Shown piece after piece: positions 45,354-56,884 of a stretch of DNA of 64,000 bases (positions within the stretch are counted from its first letter, which is position 1; each line of letters starts with the position of its first letter). Both the position numbers and the translations under genes were made by a program. The notes below the pieces were generated by a model. That model made no database searches and was not told the origin of the DNA. It worked only from the letters and a program-made list of their open reading frames with translations. The stretch is from Macropodus opercularis (Eukaryota > Chordata > Actinopteri > Anabantiformes > Osphronemidae), in assembly GCA_030770545.1 (NCBI GenBank), contig CM061100.1, positions 751,501 through 815,500 of the forward strand, given 5' to 3'.

Positions 45354-48300
45354 TCAGCTCGCCTGAGCCCGTTTGCCGCTGTTGTTGGTTTTCCGCCTGC
45401 TCATCCTCAGACACAGTTTGTGGAGCGTCGCAGCTCGGCCTTTTCTCTTGGCTCTGCTGGGTCTGACCTTCAGCCTCACTGCCTGTAGGTGGCGCCGCTC
45501 CTCCACCTCTGCTCCGCCGCCGCGCTCCACAGGAGGAAACTCTGCCCTCACCACAACCGCTGTGCAGCTGTTGAAGGAAAGAAGAGGCCGAGGTTTGAAG
45601 CCGTAACAAGCATTCAGTGTGTTGGCGGTTGTGCGGCTGATACTGACGCGTCGCCTGCTGAGCAGTCCGGAGGCAGGAAGCACGACGGAGACACGCGCTC
45701 CAGTAGCCGAGCCTGCACGTCGCTCAGCCGCGTCTGCTCAGACAAAGTCTGGAATAATCTGGAAGCACAGGGACAAAGCAAACATGAGACTGATCACGTC
45801 CAAGGGCGCGAGACGGTCCTGTTACGTAACCGACGTCCCGCCACGCTGCAGGGCTGAGGTTTCCTGCCTGATACCTGCCGGTGCAGCTGCAGTCGTACAG
45901 AGTCCTGGCGTCTCGGTTGTCGAGGCCAAATCTGGTCTCGAGGGGAGGGATCTTGTTCCTGCACTTATCGAGGTCCTTGAAGACGCCGCAGGCCGACAGC
46001 CTCCCTGTGGAGGAGGAGACCGTCAGATCCGATGAAGAACACGTAACACGCTTAGCACCACCTTCCAGCCCGAACCCGCTGCCCCGGCTCCCGTTGAAAC
46101 CTGCCTGCCAAACTAAACAGCAAAGTTCAGGGAGGCCGACGAGTCTGACTGTTGAACCCATGGAAGCTAAAACAAACAGCCATCCTGACTTTTACACTGT
46201 GACCTGTCATCTCGTGCTGATGTGATGGTTAAATACCTGCGACGCCCGAGTCCGGCTCTGTTGCACTTTGGGTTTTGGTGGGTCTCTGGTTTCCTGATCC
46301 TGTGGGCCCTGAAGTGATCGTGGAGGTGGTAACAGTAGTGATGGAGGCTGAGGGTGGAGGTGATGTGGATGATTCCTCGGTGATGGAGGCTGAGGGTGGA
46401 GGTGATGTGGATGATTCCTCGGTGATGGAGGCTGAGGGTGGAGGTGATGTGGATGATTCCTCGGTGATGGAGGCTGAGGGTGGAGGTGATGGTGATGCTT
46501 CGTCAGTGATGGAGGCTGAGGGTGGAGGTGATGATTCCTCGGTGATGGAGGCTGAGGGTGGAGGTGATGGTGATGATTCCTCGGTGATGGAGGCTGAGGG
46601 TGGAGGTGATGTGGATGATTCCTCGATGATGGAGGCTGAGGGTGGAGGTGATGGTGATGCTTCGTCAGTGATGGAGGCTGAGGGTGGAGGTGATGTGGAT
46701 GATTCCTCGGTGATGGAGGCTGAGGGTGGAGGTGATGTGGATGATTCCTCGGTGATGGAGGCTGAGGGTGGAGGTGATGGTGATGCTTCGTCAGTGATGG
46801 AGGCTGAGGGTGGAGGTGATGATTCCTCGGTGATGGAGGCTGAGGGTGGAGGTGATGTGGATGATTCCTCGGTGATGGAGGCTGAGGGTGGAGGTGATGT
46901 GGATGATTCCTCGGTGATGGAGGCTGAGGGTGGAGGTGATGTGGATGATTCCTCGGTGATGGAGGCTGAGGGTGGAGGTGATGCGTCAGAGCTGTTTAAA
47001 GGCCTGAGTTCTGAGGTCGTGTTGAGGGTGGAGCTGGTGCTGTTGTCCGGATGGTCGTAGTCGAACAGCGTGGGTGGATGAACCTCAGCATACAGAGCCA
47101 TTTTACTCTCCTTACACCTGCAAGACAGACGCACGGCATCACATACAGCCTGTGATCATTATGGGATGGCAGCGGTGAGGAAGCCTGGACGGGGCTCACA
47201 TTCCAAACCAGTTCCTCTGAGTGCACTGGAGGCGGTGGGAGAACTCGAAGCAGTGCATCTTCAGCAGGTTGAAGAAGGTGTAGCCCACCACGTGAGAGAT
47301 GCTGTCGTTGGCCTCCATCAGGCAGCGGCGGAACCTGTCGCAGCACCGGAGCCGTTAGCAGAGCGGGAGGACGGCGGCGGCGCCGGGGATGCTGGGAAAC
47401 ACCTACCTGTGGTCGCATTCACAGTGGGACATGGTGAAGATGTTGGTGTTGAACACGCCGAACTCGGAGTGAAACGACAGGATGGTGTGTTTGCACTGGT
47501 CGTGCTCCCGGCAGCAGCTGTCCGTGTCCCCAAAAACCCCTGCGACAGACACGGAGGCTCAGAGCGAGTTCGATTCCGACTAAGCCAACAGCTGAAGCAT
47601 CTCCGCGGTTCACAGCCTGTGACTCTGTCTCTCGTCTTCGCGGACGCTTTAAGGTTCTAACTGACTGTGTAAACACTGTGACCTATTTCAGCTGAATTGG
47701 ACTTTTCTACTTCTGTGCAAATAACGAAAACAAATAATGACACAAACACAAAGAATGAGTCTGAATCACAGTGGAGACACATTTAACTTAGTCTTCAGAG
47801 GTGCGTTTGATACTGTAGGTAGCTATGAGCTAATAGAGCCGCTGTCAGACTGCATGATGGGAATTGTAGTGTACTTCTCTTCTGAAGCGTAACCTACGAT
47901 ACACAATCAACACAATCAATCTGTTTGTCTCCTATCTCCTCTTTACACGAGCAGAGACTGAGCCGCTCTTCAGATTTATGGTTGATCTGTGGTCATCGCC
48001 TTTATGTTGCATGTGGCCATTTGAAACCAAACAGCAGCGTATTGTTGTTATTTCATAGTAAGGAGACACAACTGCTCACGCAGCAGACCTACCTAAATCT
48101 TCGTAGGATGGCGCTTTGTTTCCAGAGCCGCACCACAGAGTCCCGGGTACAATGAAACCTCGCTTTACGCGCCCATGGATCTTGACCTCTGACCTTTCCT
48201 CTTGACCACGACTGTTTGTAGCAGGAAGCCCTTCAATGCTCCTCACCGACCTGCGCCTTGCGCGCTCCCCAAGCCCGACAACGTCTGGAGAAGCCAGAGA

Positions 48301-48624
48301 GACGCACTGTTCCAAGTCTCTTGGATCCAGATGAAAACTTCCATCAGGTCGATCGGAAAACTCCTGCGTGCGCCCCCGACACAGGGAGAAGTAGTTCTGG
48401 AGGACTGCTGCGTCATCGCTCCAGGAGCAGCCGAGCAGAGCGCGCTCCTCGGACCACACGCTGTGGTAGAGCCGCACAGACGCAGAGTCCTGGCGCAGAA
48501 AGCTGTAGTGCGCTTCCTCATTTGGCAGCACTTTGGTCCAGGTGCAGCGGATGGAGGCTTGTGCTGCCGAGCATCCCAGGACTGATGCTAAAACCACGGC
48601 GAGGAGAGGCGCGATGTGCGTCAT
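45354..48624 (-). CDS. pla2g3: Group III secreted phospholipase A2 (7 exons, about 711 aa)
   Basis: PLA2G3 is a secreted, calcium-dependent enzyme of the bee-venom type that cleaves the sn-2 ester of phospholipids. Exons: 48093-48624, 47407-47539, 47200-47334, 46237-47117, 45875-46004, 45648-45758, 45354-45567 (2136 nt, phases agree). It has a signal peptide starting MTHIAPLLAVVLASVLG, an N-terminal domain, and a dibasic cleavage site RVKR (about residues 152-155). The catalytic domain begins GFIVPGTLWCG, with calcium-loop WCGSG and the His-Asp pair in CCREHDQC (about residues 190-191). A repeat-expanded linker and a Cys-containing C-terminal domain follow. Human PLA2G3 is 509 aa, so the repeat accounts for most of the extra length. 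The last junction was chosen for the better donor (GTCAGT) and gives a basic C-terminus; the last 71 codons are less certain. Confidence 0.9.
46338..46985. repeat. pla2g3: In-frame 42-bp minisatellite inside pla2g3 exon 4 (16 units)
   Basis: Sixteen units of 42 bp (two shortened to 36 bp) encode PPPSASI followed by T-E-E-S-S-T-S or variants with D-E-A-S-P-S. They span about residues 311-527 between the catalytic and C-terminal domains. All units are multiples of three. Variants recur in blocks: short unit, DEASPS unit, then two EESSTS units, seen twice. This indicates duplication of multi-unit segments. The sequence is mucin-like and a likely O-glycosylation region. Confidence 0.96.
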
Positions 48625-48760
48625 GGCGCGTCGAGTGAACCACGGCTGGATGGAAGCGGCGGAGCGCACAGACTGTGCTCCCTGGGCGGAAAGCAAATAT
48701 GATGGCGCAGTTCAGCACGAAGTGACAGAACTGGGCTTTAAAACAGAGTGGGAGGGGGCG
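48625..48760 (-). promoter_or_regulatory. pla2g3: Proximal 5' flank of pla2g3 with TATA-like TTTTAAAG
   Basis: About 115 bp upstream of the ATG the minus strand has GTTTTAAAG (48736-48744), a TATA-like element placed plausibly for a start near 48710. The fit to a true TATA box is modest. Confidence 0.3.
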
Positions 48761-50263
48761 GCGATGGTTCCGAAATAAACCCGCATCCAAATCAGCCCCG
48801 TGGACCACGTGACCCGTCAGTGTATTCAAACATCTCTATCTGCCTCACACATCCTGACAGTGAGCAGGACACACCACCAGAGGTTTATCAGTCCGTGTGT
48901 GACTAATACTGTATATTGACGTCGGTCACTCCCCAACACTCTCTCATTTAACAACAGTTTGTATTGATTGTCAGTGCAGGACACAGACAAGCAGGTCTCT
49001 GGTCCACTTGCTTTCACTTTCTTGGCTCTCAGATCAGATCAGACACTTTTTAACTCTTCATGTTTCACGTCTTTTGAAATCACAGCCTTGGTCCTCGTCA
49101 CTTCTTCAGCCATGTGGCTTCGTACTGTTTGTAGTGTTGCTGTTATTAATCTGTGCCTGGCTGCCAGCTGTTCCTCTCTGACCGGCTGAATCCATCAGAT
49201 TAAAACCGTGCTCAGCGGCTCGTGTCAGGTCAGTTAGAGGGAGGCAAAGCGGGTCCAGCTGCTACTGAACAGAACCTCGTTCTGTTACGTAACCGTACTG
49301 AGCTGGTCCACGGCTCCAACCTTGTTCTTTGACCTGAGCCTCAGCCTTGTCCCACGTTCACTCGATTCGATCTTTCATTTTAGCTAAACCCGTGTGACAT
49401 CTTTGGAAATAAGTCTCTGACAGCTTTAGAGGCTAAAACTCAAATAGCTCTGACTTTTAGAAAAGCCTTTAAGGACATATTCATTTTTACCTTTTGATTA
49501 TTTCCAGGTTCAGGTGATTATGGCACACGTTTAAGATTGTGGGGAATGTGTTTTACATCAGAACATTTATTTAATAATAACCTTGTAGATTAACGTTATC
49601 ACTGTGATATCGGCTGTAAACAAATGAATGATTCCTTATATGAGATCGTTGGCAGGATGACGAGTCGTGACGGTTTCACTGTGGCTCCAGACTCCAGGCC
49701 TCTGCAGCCTGATGTCAGGTGGAGACCTCCACCTTGGTCTGGGCCCAACGGTGGCCCCTGAACTAGCGGCGGCTCTCCGTGCCAGCAGGGGGCAGCATCT
49801 ACATTAGGTAGAGAACCGTTACTTCATTCAGGCGGAAGCGCTGGATTTAGTCTGCTTTTATTTTGACAGGATTGACTTTCTCTCTTGACAACGACCTTCC
49901 AGACGTTCTGCAGGTTGCATCAATTTACCCACTTACAGCGAAGCCGCTCGTTCGTTTTTCGCTGCTACAGATCACAGGTGTTTATTTCAAATGTAAATGC
50001 TTGGCTTCCTGTCACTCTTCTGATTGGTGGAGGATCATATGTTACGTCTTAGCTGGAATCCAAACCTCAGAGATCCTGTAAACTTTTACCCACTTGGAGA
50101 GAAGACAGGTTTTATCAGGAGGAGTCAAAGTTCAGTAAAATCTCCGCTGCGTGTCTGTCTGATCCGATTGGTTCAGACCTCGCCTGACTGAGACAAAGTT
50201 TCTGCCATGTCACAACACATATCAAACAAGCACAGGTGCAGAGGAAGTGCCGTGATGTCTTCA
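48761..50263. other. Spacer between pla2g3 and rph3a
   Basis: This 1.5-kb stretch has no supported exon, repeat or RNA gene. Another TTTATT near 49566 could be a distal rph3a polyadenylation signal. Confidence 0.45.
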
Positions 50264-50911
50264 TTTATTAGCCACGTGGAGTTCAGACATGCATCGCTCA
50301 GAACAGTTTGACAGTCGACCAACGTCTCCGCGGAGCAGCGTGCGTGTGTCCACTCTAACCGGACGCCATGCAGAAGCGTTTGTGTGTCTCCAGCACACGG
50401 AGCTTAACACATGCACGGGTGAGGAGGACGTGTTAGCGTCAGAGTCGTCCGCAGCCACATCACATCAACAACAACAAGCAAACATCTGCAGTAAGACAAC
50501 AGCGCTCACACGGATCAGCTGATTTCACAGTTTACGCTCTCGTACGACAGGAACACAGGTGAACGAGGGTAAATAAGGTCGGAGACAACAAATACGGGGA
50601 ATTCCCTGTGCTGGGTGTGGAGGCACACTTGATTCCAACGCACCGTCCCGATGACGGCGATAACGTCTATCGGTGGGTTCAGTCGTTAGCGGCCAGCAGC
50701 TGAGATGTATGCAAAGCTTTATACCGTTGGAGATATGATACCAGTGATAAGTTGCTGGATTTGTTTAGTGCTCGCTCACTGCTGCCGACAGCCCCAAGGT
50801 CAACATCCATGTTTGTCAAGTGAAAACTGTTGAGGTTTACTGGCACGTCGCACTTTAGGATAAACTACTCGAACGCAAGACAGTTTTCTACAGGGAGAGA
50901 GAAGAGAGGTT
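50264..50911 (-). other. rph3a: 3' UTR of rph3a with polyadenylation signal
   Basis: After the rph3a TAA (50912-50914) about 640 bp run to AATAAA on the minus strand at 50264-50269. No other coding signal is present. Confidence 0.55.
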
Positions 50912-53900
50912 TTACTCCTCAAACTGGACGGTGCTGTCGTTGACCAGAACATGCCAGCGCTCAATCTTCTTGTCCTTGTTCTTGAGGCATTCGTACCAGT
51001 GCTTCAAACACTCTCCTTTAGCCTGGATGCCCAGCTGACATCCTCCTGAAGGCAGAGGACGAAGCGCACATTAGTATCCCAAGGATGCACATTCATGCAC
51101 GTCTGTAGAGGGAGAGCTGCACCTACCGATGAAGTCGTTGGATTTGCCCATGTCGTAGTCCCACACTGAGATGTCCAGGGTCTTCTTGGCCAGTTCTCCG
51201 TGCTTAATTTCATAACTGAACTCCTAAAACACATCAATCGGTTTATGACAAAATCCACGTCTAAGACGAGGAAAGTTGAGAAAGTCGACAGAACCGACCT
51301 CGTTGAACTCCGGATTGAGCGTCTTCTTTTTTATCTGAGTCTTGTTTTTGGCTTTCTTCCCCATGTCGGGCTTCAGATATCTACAGCACACAACAGACCA
51401 ACTAGTTACATGCGTTGCAGCTGGAGCCATGTTAGCTTAGCATTTGCGCCTCTGTGCACAGGCCTGTGTCGAGGTGACAAACTGCCAGGCACCAGGTGTG
51501 AACGAGAACGATGCTCATACATTTTGACGAAGGGGTCAGAGTATCCGTTGGAGTCCATGGCAGCCAGGTGAGCGCAGCGGACCACGCCCACGATCAGACG
51601 GCTCTGCTGGCTGTCGAACATCAGCGACACCAGGATCCGGCCCCTCTCCTCCGCATCCTCGCCTTCATTCCCCTGCACACACACGTTGGACAGGTGAAGC
51701 CACTCTTCACTCTCCACGGGCTCTGCTCTAATGGAGCCAACGGGCTGCAGTAACAGGTCCACACTCAGTGGACTCATTGGACAAGCTTGACTCACATCGT
51801 CCTCGTACAGCGCCATCCCACGAGACTGCGGCCCGACGGCCTTCTTCACCTGGACAGAGAGTTCACCACAGACAAGACAAGAACATGCTAAACAAGCTAC
51901 ACACTACTGGAAGTCTTGCTGTTCATGCCATTTCCATTTCATGTTCGCGGTTCTTAGACTTACTGGGATCACTCGCTCCAAGCAAACGTTGAAGTTCTTC
52001 TTCTGGTTGAACTTCAGCTTCTTCAGAGCCACTCGAGTCTCGCCGATGAACTCGTTGTGTCCAAACTTGTCCTCGTCGCTCACCGAAAGGCTGAAGACAC
52101 ACGACACGTAAATCCCGGGTGCAACAGACGAGGCAGCGGCAGAGGTTCGAGCCGTTCTTACCGGAGAGTTTTACGAGACATCTCCTCGTCGGTGATGCCG
52201 TAGTAGACCAGCGTCTCGTTCCACAGCGGATTCAAAGTGGCTTTAAGTGTTTTGGTGCGAAGCTTGTTAGACTGAGGGACAACAACACAAGACGGGACAA
52301 ATACGAGAAGACAAACGTGAAATCGCTGCGGAGACAGCTCTCGAACTTACACCAAAGGAAAACAAACCGATCCACGTCACCGGCAGCAACAGTCGCCGGC
52401 TGTGGCTTCAGGTTCCTGTGGAAACCAGACTACGCCCGGTTTCACAACCCTGGCCCTGCACGCAGACCACCTGGACTTACACATACTTACACATACCCGA
52501 GTCATTTTGAATCCGTCCTCGTTCCGTCTAGTGGCTGCAGCCCCTTAATTATTATATGGGCACAGCTGAGCGACACGGGCCTCGTGTGTTTGTACCTTAC
52601 TGGCTCCAGGTAACAGGTGCAGCTTCACGTATGGATCAGCGAGTCCGTTTGAGTCCATCGGCTTCAAACCCTGAGACGCAGCAAGAAACGACAAGTCAGA
52701 GGAAACGTGAACATGACAGCGAACACAAGGAGGAAGCCGTGGGTCCGTGTGTGTGCGTGTGCTCACCTTGGCTTTAACGATGCAGCAGTGCAGGCTGTGG
52801 TTGTCCTGATCGTACAGGAGACTGAACTCCAGCGACCCCAGAGTAGCTGCCAGACGGAAGCACAGGAACACGTCAGAGCCGTTACACAGCTTGTAGTACG
52901 GACACAGGTTTCAGGACTTGAAGAGCAGTAATCGGCCTCACTGGCGTCGTCGGAGTCGTACTCGTTGTCCTCCTCCTCTGTTCGGGCCGGCGGGGGTCTC
53001 TGGGGAGGGGGAGCAGCTCTAGCGGCAGGGACACAGGAGACGGCGGCTTGAGGAGGCACAGTCTCCTCCTTCTCCTTCTTCTGGAAGTCTACAGACATAA
53101 ATATAGAATCACACACTGCCTTCCTCCCCAGACCCAGAGCCGGTCCCACATTTTCAGTAGGTCTGGAGAAAAAAGAAATTCAATTTAAAAATAGATTTTT
53201 CCAACGGAACCAAGCAGAGGAGCCGGCGGCAGCGGACGCCTCAGATGCTGGCAGGTCTTACTCTACATGTCTGACGCAGCTCTGGTGGTTCGCTGCCATG
53301 TTGGTGACACTTAAAACATCTGCCCGCAGAGAGAAACCAGTGAGCTCTGCTTAACCACAGGGGACTAATCTTCTCTCTGAGACGGATCGAAGCTGCTGCG
53401 TATTCTTCAGCCTGGTGTGATTTAGTCCTGAGGACACCAAGAGAAGAGCAGCCCAGCTTTCCTTCGTGTGTCGTCTCCGTGAGGTCACAGGTGTCAACAC
53501 GTCCCGTCTCAGAGGACAAACGCACGCAAGCAGGTCTCCGGGGGACGCACTGATTCTGAGGGTTTATTCTGGGACGGAGCGGCGCTGCTTTACCTGAGGT
53601 GGCGGCTGCCTGCTGAGTCGCCTGAGGAGCTTTGGAGGCCAACGCATGTCGCTCTGCCTTCATGACAGCTGCTGGATGAGACGGAGCCTCATTACCGCTG
53701 TCAGCTGTGGTTCTCGCCGTCTGCTGCTGTTGTTCTGATCCACCGGACTCTGAGGACATAGAACCACCACAGTCTTAAGATAAAGCTGCTGTTTGGGTTT
53801 GTGCGACAGCCACAGATTCTCTGATGTGGTTCTCCCCAACGAGCAGCTGGAGGAACTTTGTAATGACTGTAATGTAAGTTAATCATGACCTCATGTACAT

Positions 53901-55194
53901 GACAAGTCATCTCTGAGTTACCATAGTTACCATGTGCCTGGTGATGCGCTGCAGATTCTTCCGGGTGGGACTGTTGTGGTCTGGACAGTGGGAAAGGTTC
54001 CGGCAGACGCTGCTGGTCTCGCCCCTTGAAAAACCAGGCTCCTGAACGCTTCTGGACCTGCAGCAGAACAGACAAAGGTTCTCAGTTGTGCTGCTGAAGC
54101 CCAGGCCAGGCCTGGTTGAATGAGCTCTGCTGACCCGTTTATTCAGGCTCCTGAACGCTTCTCTCTTTGCGTATATATATGCTTAGGATTAAGCAGCATC
54201 CAGGGAAGCACAAGGCTGCTTGTGTTGATTCCTGACTGTTGTGTGGTAGTTTGTGGGACGAGTCCAGCTCACGGATGGATGGATTCTTCCTCCTTCATGT
54301 TACGAAACAGAGACGTGTCCACTTTGCAGCGCTACGGAGCAGTTCCTCTGTGTGTGACTGACAGGACGGAGCATTTATTTAAGGAGTCCCCCCAGGCAGC
54401 GATCTCAACCAACGCGGGAAGCAGACCTTCCTAGTCGCGTTGCATGCGAGTCAAAAGGCGACCGTTTACCTACTGCTCATCGTGGAGATTGAGGCCTATC
54501 AATAGAAGGTGATTCTCTGGTTCACTGGACAGTAAATTGCAATTCTGAGCTAAAATGAGAGTTAAAAGGCAGGAAATGGTTCAGCTCATGGGAAAACGGG
54601 AGATTGAGGCCTGAGTCGTGAGGCCGTGTCTCATCGCTCTGCTCCTCACCTCCTGGTGCTCGTTGCAGATCCTGCAGAGCCACATTGGACACGTCCTGCT
54701 GTTGCTCCAGATGCCACACTTGCTGCACATGTGCTGCAGAGATGCAAACGCACACATAAGATAAGAGACAGATGTGGACACAGTGAATCCTCTGGGACCA
54801 TGCATCACCTACGTTTCTGCACTGCGCGCAGAGCACAGCTGTGACGCCCTGCGGACCGAAGGCCGCCCCGCACAGCAGACAGTGCGACTGCCCGTCCCCA
54901 CGCGCCGTCCTCCTGATATCATCCAGGCGAGTGGAGAGACGCCTGGATGTGAGCACAGGCACAAAAGGTCGCAGGTTTTACACCGGACGTGTCGCAGCTC
55001 AGTGAGCATCTGCATCCGTGTCTGACTGATGTGATGTGTGCATCAAGAGAAGGGTTTTCTGCTCTCACTCGATCCTCTGTTGCTCCATGGCCTCGATCGT
55101 GGCGGCGCGAGCCAGGACGCCGTTGATGATCTCCTTCTCCTCATCCGTGAGCTCGCCTCCCGCGGGGCCAGGCACGCTCATCGTCCAGCCAGTC
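50912..55194 (-). CDS. rph3a: Rabphilin-3A (15 coding exons; N-terminus possibly incomplete)
   Basis: Rabphilin-3A is a Rab3/Rab27 effector on synaptic and secretory vesicles with calcium- and PIP2-binding C2 domains. Exons: 55069-55194, 54813-54942, 54650-54733, 53931-54057, 53594-53749, 52942-53088, 52767-52846, 52596-52670, 52162-52271, 51964-52090, 51796-51849, 51521-51672, 51299-51380, 51127-51223, 50912-51045. Domains: Rab-binding helix (ELTDEEKEIINGVLARA), a FYVE-type zinc finger with four CxxC pairs, the SGAWFFKG motif, a Pro/Ser linker, C2A (MDSNGLADPYVKLHLLPGAS; SDEDKFGHNEFIGE) and C2B (MDSNGYSDPFVK; VWDYDMGKSNDFIG), with the calcium-binding Asp residues kept. The tail ends VLVNDSTVQFEE. 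From the internal ATG (55181) the protein is 555 aa against 694 in human; the linker is shorter. The frame stays open upstream of that ATG and reads TGW as in known rabphilins, so a 5' exon is probably missing. Confidence 0.93.
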
Positions 55195-56276
55195 CTGGGC
55201 AAAACACACACACACACGCAGAGTGTGAGAGGATGCAAAGAGAAAATGCTGCTCTGACAAAAGGCCACACAAAGTGCACCGCTAAGAAGAGCTGGACGCT
55301 AAAACCTCAGGACAGGCACAGCAGCAACACATGCAGAGGGTGTCGCACAGAATCGCACACAAGTGGGTCACACGATGACGAACGATTACACACGAGTGGA
55401 CTGTAAACGGACTAAGTGCTCATATGTCTGGATTAGAAGCCTGCAGGTTGGACAGATTCATACACACTGGACTTGATGGTAACTCAGAACAACATTATTA
55501 TAAGCACATTAGTTTATTTAAAACCAAGAAATGTGACAAACAACAACAACCAGAAAAACTCAACAAACAAAAAAAAAACCAGGCCCCAGGATTCAATGAA
55601 GAAACACGTTTAGCGCGTGGCAGCATTAGTTCCAGAGCTGATCCGAGGACGGACACAGTGCGGAACCACAAACCTAAAGGCCGAGGAAACAGGACAGTTG
55701 ACTCCACCTCACACTACAAACACTTTAATGGGGCTTCATGCAGTTGATTTTAGCTGACAAATCATCTCTGTCTTTCACTGATGAATTCCCAGATCAGAAA
55801 GTCAGTCAGAACCAACCAGTTCCTCCCCAACGGTTCTGCTCGTAGATGTGGCTGCAGGGCTTCACTGTCCAGTCGACTGTCAGCGCTCGTTTGTCTGGAG
55901 AGGAACTCGCTCTAAAGGGTCTGAGAGGAGCTAATGGCATTAGAGCAGAGCCGCTGGCCTTTAAATCCCAAACATCAACGCCACGGCGTCCTGCGTTAGA
56001 GGCCGAATGTTTGCGATGGAACGTGTCGCTGAAATCTGCTCAGCAACATACGATGAGAATGTTCACTTTGGAGGAACAGCCCATGATGTGGAAGAGCTAA
56101 GCGTGAGGCTCCTATAGGACGCTAAAACCAAGATGGCGGCAGCAGAGGAACAGCGATTCTGGACATGACCTGACCCAGTCGTCTGCCACGATGTCGAGAT
56201 GATCAGTGTTGACTGGCTCACTCACGGGTCCTTGTGCCCATTTAAGAACGGAAACATCTGTTTGTATGGGTTCCCG

Positions 56277-56884
56277 ACCAGATGACGTCATCACCTCATC
56301 CCTAACCGACCAGATGACGTCATCACCTCATCCCTAACCGACCAGATGACGTCATCATCTCATCCCTAACCGACCAGATGACGTCATCACCTCATCCCTA
56401 ACCGACCAGATGACGTCATCACCTCATCCCTAACCGACCAGATGACATCATCACCTCATCCCTAACCGACCAGATGACATCATCACCTCATCCCTAACCG
56501 ACCAGATGACGTCATCACCTCATCCCTAACCGACCAGATGACGTCATCATCTCATCCCTAACCGACCAGATGACGTCATCACCTCATCCCTAACCGACCA
56601 GATGACGTCATCATCTCATCCCTAACCGACCAGATGACGTCATCACCTCATCCCTAACCGACCAGATGACGTCATCATCTCATCCCTAACCGACCAGATG
56701 ACGTCATCATCTCATCCCTAACCGACCAGATGACGTCATCATCTCATCCCTAACCGACCAGATGACGTCATCACCTCCTCCCTAACCGACCAGATGACGT
56801 CATCACCTCATCCCTAACCGACCAGATGACGTCATCATCTCATCCCTAACCGACCAGATGACGTCATCATCTCATCCCTAACCG
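56277..56884. repeat. 19-copy 32-bp minisatellite carrying CRE palindromes
   Basis: Nineteen units of exactly 32 bp (19 x 32 = 608 bp, no indels) begin ACCAGATGACGTCATC. Seventeen contain the perfect cAMP-response element TGACGTCA. The two adjacent units starting at 56437 and 56469 have TGACATCA instead. Another variable position alternates between ATCACC and ATCATC. There are no unique spacers, so it is not CRISPR-like. It lies 1.1 kb upstream of the first recognised rph3a exon. Confidence 0.97.

Noticed and set aside
46275..47060. 261-codon plus-strand ORF made of Met-Glu-Ala-Glu-Gly-Gly-Gly-Asp repeats
   Set aside because: It is the antisense reading of the pla2g3 exon 4 minisatellite. 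The unit is a multiple of three, so every frame free of stops stays open.
56277..56884. CRISPR-like regular array
   Set aside because: The units are contiguous with no unique spacers, and the host is a vertebrate. It is a minisatellite.
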